Under the pieces are notes generated by a model. The model had not been told where the DNA came from, ran no database searches, and was given only the letters and a program-made list of their open reading frames with translations. The translations under genes were made by a program, and so were the position numbers. From Populus alba (taxonomy: Eukaryota > Streptophyta > Magnoliopsida > Malpighiales > Salicaceae), in the NCBI RefSeq assembly GCF_005239225.2, contig NC_133287.1:10893493-10957492 (forward strand): a stretch of 64,000 nt of DNA, given 5' to 3'. Below, in pieces: positions 58,321 to 64,000 of the stretch (its first letter is position 1; every line of letters starts with the position of its first letter).

Positions 58321-61300
58321 ATCTTTATATTTTTTAGTTTGACAATTTTAAAATTGAGAGTTTTTTATAAAGATATTTTTAAAATAAAAAAATAAAAAAT
58401 ATTATCTTTAGAGACATGTTACATTTATACTTTCTATTTTAAAAGTATAAAAATGCACTAATAAATTATTTTAAAAACAAATTTATTTTTATATGCCTTT
58501 CTCTTTTAACTAAACACATTTGACATTTCTGTCTCTACTATTTTCGTTTCTTCTATCTTTGAACAATAACTAAACCCTACCTAAAATCATGCCAAAGAAA
58601 AAGGTTCAGTTTCATCACATGATACCCTTCATCCTACCAATGCATTTCTAGTTGAGATAATTAATATCCTTCTATGGCCAAACGATCTTCCGTCTCCTAC
58701 CAATGCATCTAGTTGTTCTATGAATTGACATCACCAAAACAACAAGAACTCTTTTATAGCAGAGTTGTTCTTTCCATTTCTGTTTTTTTTTCTTTTTTCT
58801 TAAAACAATTTCCAATTGCTTTAATATATAAGTTGATTTTAAAATTCCTTATTCTCTTTAGCACCAACATGCTAAAAATCCATACACCCAAAACTCTCAC
58901 TTACCCGGCTATCAACACCCAAAAACTAAATTGAAACTAAGAAAAAAAGCTTGATTTTTTGTTAAAAAAACTCTATTACAAAGAGATTATTCAAACTACT
59001 CTAATCGTCTCCCCCACCAAATCCATCCTTAGCATGCAACAACCTTGAAATTATTGGGTGGAACATCTCCAATTCAAAGAAAACTTAAAATGACATTGCT
59101 TTGAATTTTTTTTTTTTTTGACATGGCTTGGGTCGAACCTTGAATCAATGGCCATATAATATTAACCTGCGGGCTAGATGATCGATGGATTAGAGCTTCG
59201 AGTGTGATTACATTTTTTATTAATTCAAGGAAACAAAAACATCTCCCTCAAAAAATTGAGGATCAGGAGACTTGTCGAGAGGGAGGACATGGGAATATTG
59301 CTATACCTTTTTATAATTCTTAGTTGGACGTGGCCCAGGCCTTCATCAAACCAATCTTAGTTCGCAATCTACAGTTTGATTTTGGGTTTAGACTTCTTAA
59401 GAACCCACCGGGTTGGAGTTGAGAGTTGAGGCTCAACAACAATGCAATGCCATGCCCGAAGTCAATACTTAGTGGCAAAATAATTCTCAAAAGGAAAAGC
59501 TATGGTAAAAGAGCTTAAATCCCATTTGCCTTAAGTGCCTGGATAAAATTTTACGCACAGATTTTGGCACAAAGTCTGACCCCATTTGCCTCAAGCATTG
59601 TAGCTGGAACATGCACTTCCATGGCTTGTAAAATTTCTGAAACATGCCTTTTTCTTTCCTCAATTCGTCATGTGCATTCCACTGCTAGTCCACTTCTTGA
59701 GAACCATGGCAAATTATCATGACAGCTTGATGCCTTGTGGTCCAGATTTTAATGGACCACTGGTCTTATGGAGCAAAACCAGGTGAGTTTCAAAGGAATA
59801 TTCTCTTTTCTCCCAAACCCATAAAGTTTTCTCGCAACTATTGGGCTGCACGCCCATTCTTTTTCGAGGCATATTACGTTAACCATATGTACCAACAAAA
59901 ATAACATGTTCATGTGGTGATCAGAGAGGTGTCATCATGCCTCTTTTGGCTGAAAAAAAGAGATTATTTAGTACAATTTTGTACTTCCTTAATGGCAATG
60001 GGCGTGATCAAGTAAATGCTCAAATCTTTGATGAGTGAAAACTTTATCACTTACATGTGCTCAAATCTTCAAAGTTAAGCATGTGTGACGATCACAGGAG
60101 GGTCCCTAGGGTTTGTGTTCTCATCATGTATGTTATGATTCCAATACCAAACAACTCTCTCTTGTGCAATCCTGTAATCTGCACCCACACAAACGTATAT
60201 AATCTGTCATCTACTTGTCATACAGGTGCAAACCACATGATTTAGCGCTTTGTTATGATGCTCCTAATGTAAAATCTGCAGAAGTGCAGATTGGAATACG
60301 TACAGACGAAATGGAAGAAGTGGTCCTGGCATTTACTTTCAGGTGGAAAAGTTAAAGAAAGAATAATCCACAAGTTCCCTTCCTAAATCTTTAAAATTCT
60401 CTTCAAAACCTTAAACAACTGGTAAATGTAATTCATGCATTTTTTTTCTTTTTCAAGTGAGACATGCAGCATAGGATAATGTGATTTATTAAAGTGTTGT
60501 TAAATTGAGTATTTTCTATTACAGACTCGAATATGAGGTTGAAGATTCTAATGGAAATCGAAATAAAATCATCTCGCCATCATGTGTGGCTCTGGGGAAT
60601 TATGGATTGACCAATCACAAAAACGTCGGTGTTAGCGTTAGTACGAGAATCACATCTTAGGACAATATCCCTTTAGCAAAAGTCAAATAATGTGCTTACA
60701 TTTGTAAGAGAATCACATCTTAGGACACCCCTTAATTTGGCGATTTGCGGGTTCAATGAACCAAATCATCTGAAGCATAAACGACGATGAAAGCAAGAGA
60801 ATGAGGTGTGATTTAATTATTGGATACAAGTAGGTGGGAAGTGAACTTGGCCATAAGTTGTATGGTTGGGCGTTTGAAGTGCATGACATATACTTTACGC
60901 CATGCCACCTTGCCCACCACCCCGGTACCTTGCTTGAAGATGCCAAAAGTCTTCACGCAACTAAAGAAAAATACCAAAACACAGCAATCAATCAGGGGAT
61001 CTCCGAAAGGCTGGCGAGGGACCATTTATAAGACAAAGGGACTTTCAATTATATTACCACTCAACAGCCAACTACCAATGGAAATTAGAGGAAATTAATA
61101 AGGCTTCTGTGTTTTTACTCTCACTAGTCTTGTGTCTTTTCAATCAAAAGAAGAGGCAAGAGATATAAAGGAAAAGATTTCATCTATTTAATTGTCGGAA
61201 AGCTAAGATGATTCTCATTCATTCATGAATCATGTGCAGCATGGAATAGGATGAGGCGTCCTTTACCCTACGAAAAAAATGGCAAAGCTATGAATTTTAG

Positions 61301-61850
61301 TCAGAAATAGCTCAACCAACTCCCTTTTTGTCATTCGAACCTAGCTCCCTATCCTCGGTACATACATTTGTTTCTGAGCAGTGCCCATTTTATTCTATCG
61401 CTTTCTATCTCAACGTATCACATTTTGTTATGTGATATTTGAGTCATCCCTTAGATTTACTCATCCAATGCATTATGTAGACATAAGTTTCATGTGTTCC
61501 TTGTGAATGTGTATACACAAGTGCGTGTGTGCGTGTGTTAAGATGACTATTACTCACTATGCTAATGTTACTCAATCATGTGATGTGGTATTTGAATCTA
61601 GAGTTTTAACAGAAGAACCCTTTGCTTAACTAATGCCATCAACTTTGTTTGTGATGAATCCATGTGTTTTATATATATTATTTTTGCTTAAAGTCAATGT
61701 TTAAAAAGGCTAGAGGCAGGGTAATAACCATGTAATTGAGTCACAAGACTCTATATTGGATCATAAAGATTTGTTTATTTATTTTTATGTATTTTAACAT
61801 AAAATATATAATTTCAAGAATGATCATCTTCTTACATCCCTAGGTGTATA
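58321..61850. other. Intergenic, no supported gene
   Basis: Mixed sequence. Includes a 63-bp-spaced repeat GAGAATCACATCTTAGGACA (60645 and 60708), a tRNA-like motif followed by poly-A on minus (59107-59205), and overlapping chance frames at 60713-61098 on both strands. Confidence 0.4.
59107..59205 (-). mobile_element. Possible short SINE-like/tRNA-like fragment
   Basis: The minus strand reads TAGCCCGCAGGTTAA (box-A-like), about 30 bp later GGTTCGACCC (box-B-like), then poly(A) of 15 (poly-T at 59107-59121 on plus). The distance from box B to the tail is only about 15 bp, so most of a normal SINE body is missing. No clear target duplication. Confidence 0.3.
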
Positions 61851-61869
61851 AAAATTCCCTAAGAGCCTA

Positions 61870-62438
61870 CTATATTTCCATCTATATTATATTGTGTTAG
61901 GGATATGTATATTCCTTATTAATATTAAGTAAGGGATTTTTATCCCATATTAATATTATGTAAGGGATATCCATCACTAATTAATGTTGTATAAGATATA
62001 TTTATTTCTCATTTATACTATCAGGAGGAAATAACGTTCTAGCTCCTCCATTCAAGCAATATAACGAAACTCAAAGGATATTTATACCCTCTTAACCACC
62101 CAGGTAAAGGGTTCATATTTTTTCTATTCTCTAAGCATTCATACTCTTATTTTTAGAGCATTTATAATACACACCGAAGGACAAATACTATTATCGTTAG
62201 AATTTAAAACTCATTCTCTCATTTATTGCAATTTCTTATTAAAACTCACTGTCTTTATCATCAGAAGGTCTCTAAATTCCACTAAAAAGGATTGTTTTGC
62301 AGGTTTTAGGTCTTCTATCACTAATCATAAACTTCGTGAACTCTAGATAATGGAATATTAACATAATCGTGTGATCACCTCTATCCAAACACTCGAAAAC
62401 CCTAATTCATGATCATTTTAGATTTTGGAATATCATCA
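61870..62438 (+). mobile_element. Probable gypsy 5' LTR (3' part)
   Basis: Precedes a gypsy primer-binding site. Contains short repeats of TATTAATATTA(A/T)GTAAGGGAT (near 61915-61970) and AAACCCTAATTCATGATC, a typical leader end. The 5' boundary of the LTR cannot be fixed because the 3' LTR is outside the window. Confidence 0.45.
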
Positions 62439-64000
62439 ATTGACGTCGTCTATAGAAACCTAATAAAAAAAAAAGGCATCAACAGTTCTTTCTAAACTGG
62501 TTTTTGACATCCCTAATCGCTATTAAAGGTAGAAAATCAAGATAACCCTGGGATGGGCCTCCCTGTAATTACTGGCACGTTTGCTTCATAAAGTTTCAAT
62601 AACTCATCAATCAGATACAAGCCCTTACCCAAGCCATATTAGCATCCCAATGGCAACATCAGGCTTTGCCACCCCAATAAGTCCTAACATATGAGGTAGC
62701 TCCCTTAATTTCAATCTCTCAACCACAAGTGGTGCTCTTTACTAAGAGATAATTATATTATCTAGATAAGGCTGGGCAAAATGACTTAGAAAAGTTTCCA
62801 CCTTGACGATATCCTAATATCTCTATAGATTGTTCTCATAAACGTGAAATTCTCCCAATAAACAGTCCTTCTAGACATGATCTTTTTAGCCACCATGTGA
62901 ATGAAGTTAGCTATCAATCCTATTGTTTAACACTAGAATTATCTAGCTCCCTAGAGCCTATTTGACGATGATCAATAAGAACAATGACTAGTATATTCAT
63001 CCAAGATAAAAGTTACAATCCTTCAGAGATAAAGGGATCACCTTTATTCATATGAGTCTTACATACCCTCATCCCTAATGAGTACATCTCTATAAAGATG
63101 ATTTTGGACAACTATAATGGTCTTCTGGATCCACAAGAACATGTCTAAAATATACGTAAAAACTTTGAGTTGGTCATCCAAGATGGCGATGCTATGTGTA
63201 AGATCCTCCTTATGACTTTTAGAGGGTTAGCATGAGTTTGGTATAACAGCCTGAAGCTAGGCTCTATTATAGGTTTTAATGACTTATGTGTTAAACTTGT
63301 GTCATAGTTTAACACCAATATACATGCCAAGAGGAGCTCCATAAAACTCTTTGGCATTACTTAATGACTTATGACTTTTAGAGGTTAACATGAGCTTGGT
63401 ATAACAACCTGAAGCTAGGATCTATTATGGGTTTTAATGACTTATGTGCCAAGAGGAGCTCCATAAAACTCTTTAGCATTATTTAATCAAGAGGGGAATC
63501 TACTAGGGTATATTTAAAGAGGTTTAACGAAGAAATGCTCAAAATAGAGGAATTGATTGAGTTAGTAATCTTAAAGACTTTGATAAATGGAGTTAGAAAA
63601 CATTTTATATGATAACATTTGTATGCTCTACTTGACAAAGGCTTGTTATAGGTAAAGCAAGTCATGAAGAATCACATACAGGTGAAAAAAGCCAATATAT
63701 TGAGGTATAAGTCTCCTCATTTCTATTAAGAGGTTAAAGATAAAAAAACCTTTCAAATAGAATTGCACTCTCAGTAAAGATAATAATTCCAATAAAGGTT
63801 AAAAAAGGTAGCAAGAGAGCACATACAAGACCCCAAGAGGAGACATACGAATCCCTTAAATACCACCCATATAGAAGTCTTTACATCCATCAAGGAAAAA
63901 AACATTGTTCAATAACCACCTTCTATAGTGTTGACTCCACACACACATACCTCCAAGAAGTTTTGTTTGTTTCATAAGAATAAAAGAATAAAAGGCATGA
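62439..64000 (+). pseudogene. Ty3/gypsy gag remnant with primer-binding site, runs off the window
   Basis: TTGACGTCGTCTATAGAAACC at 62440-62460 is a decayed form of TTGGCGCCGTCTGTGGGAACC, the common plant gypsy junction after the 5' LTR. The plus-strand frames then give gag: DNYNGLLDPQEHV (about 63110), KILLMTFRGLA-VWYNSLKLGSI (about 63200), FNDLCVKLVS, then RGESTRVYLKRFNEEMLKIEE (about 63490) and QVMKNHIQVKKANILRYK (about 63660-63715). Stops and frameshifts make it inactive. An internal partial duplication lies at 63212-63486. Confidence 0.8.
63212..63486. repeat. Tandem duplication inside gag, second copy shortened
   Basis: ATGACTTTTAGAGG at 63212 recurs at 63371. The second copy matches through GGTATAACA-CCTGAAGCTAGG and TTTTAATGACTTATGTG, then jumps to CCAAGAGGAGCTCC, missing about 35 bp that copy 1 has between those points. 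Confidence 0.85.

Noticed and set aside
60713..61098. Overlapping frames on both strands (70-92 residues)
   Set aside because: Open frames on both strands of the same segment without motifs are most easily chance.
1..64000. CRISPR arrays, bacterial operons, phage or plasmid features
   Set aside because: The spliced genes, plant protein families and plant retroelements show this is plant nuclear DNA; the direct repeats seen lack CRISPR repeat-spacer form.

Overview
This is plant nuclear DNA. It is AT-rich, has GT-AG introns, and is packed with degraded LTR retrotransposons, foldback elements, tRNA-derived SINEs and (TA)n arrays. Three host genes are recognisable by protein family. Their sequences and the repeat style point to a woody dicot; Populus or a related Salicaceae genome is my best guess, but that is inference from memory.

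Layout. Bases 1-8786 hold two nearly identical PIF/Harbinger DNA transposon bodies in direct orientation, each with a DDE transposase and a Myb/SANT-like protein. The second body starts right after the right terminal repeat of the first, which looks like one element inserted into a close relative at a TAA target. Bases 8787-22100 are gene-poor. They hold a SINE with intact target-site duplication (10253-10446), an old SINE relative (about 11998-12090), a Ty1/copia reverse transcriptase scrap (10740-11075), a 466-bp hAT-like MITE (13686-14151), a small tandem duplication (15815-15970) and a long decayed copia pol on the minus strand (19800-21660).

Bases 22130-26180 carry a class II, CIN-type TCP transcription factor gene (CDS 24662-25759) with a 62-codon upstream ORF. 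Next to it is a foldback of nearly 1 kb (about 26790-27740). Bases 33230-36400 carry the TFIID subunit TAF8 gene (CDS 33786-34934) with several upstream ORFs. Bases 37560-44115 are a nest of retroelement remnants: an unclassified repeat-bounded block, gypsy gag-protease on minus, a gypsy-like tail on plus, and copia RNase H on plus.

Bases 47569-52700 carry a minus-strand six-exon gene for a nuclear FCP1/NIF-type (HAD) phosphatase-like protein of 697 residues. Its N-terminal 430 residues are built from 80-residue repeats, and its catalytic motif reads D-x-N instead of D-x-D. Bases 52700-61850 are AT-rich repeats, including a roughly 90-100-bp tandem array at 57635-58320. Bases 61850-64000 hold a Ty3/gypsy LTR end, primer-binding site and gag that run off the window.

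The three host genes are unrelated in function (TCP leaf/organ growth regulation, general transcription, CTD-phosphatase-like) and show no operon-like arrangement. Most of the rest is mobile-element history.
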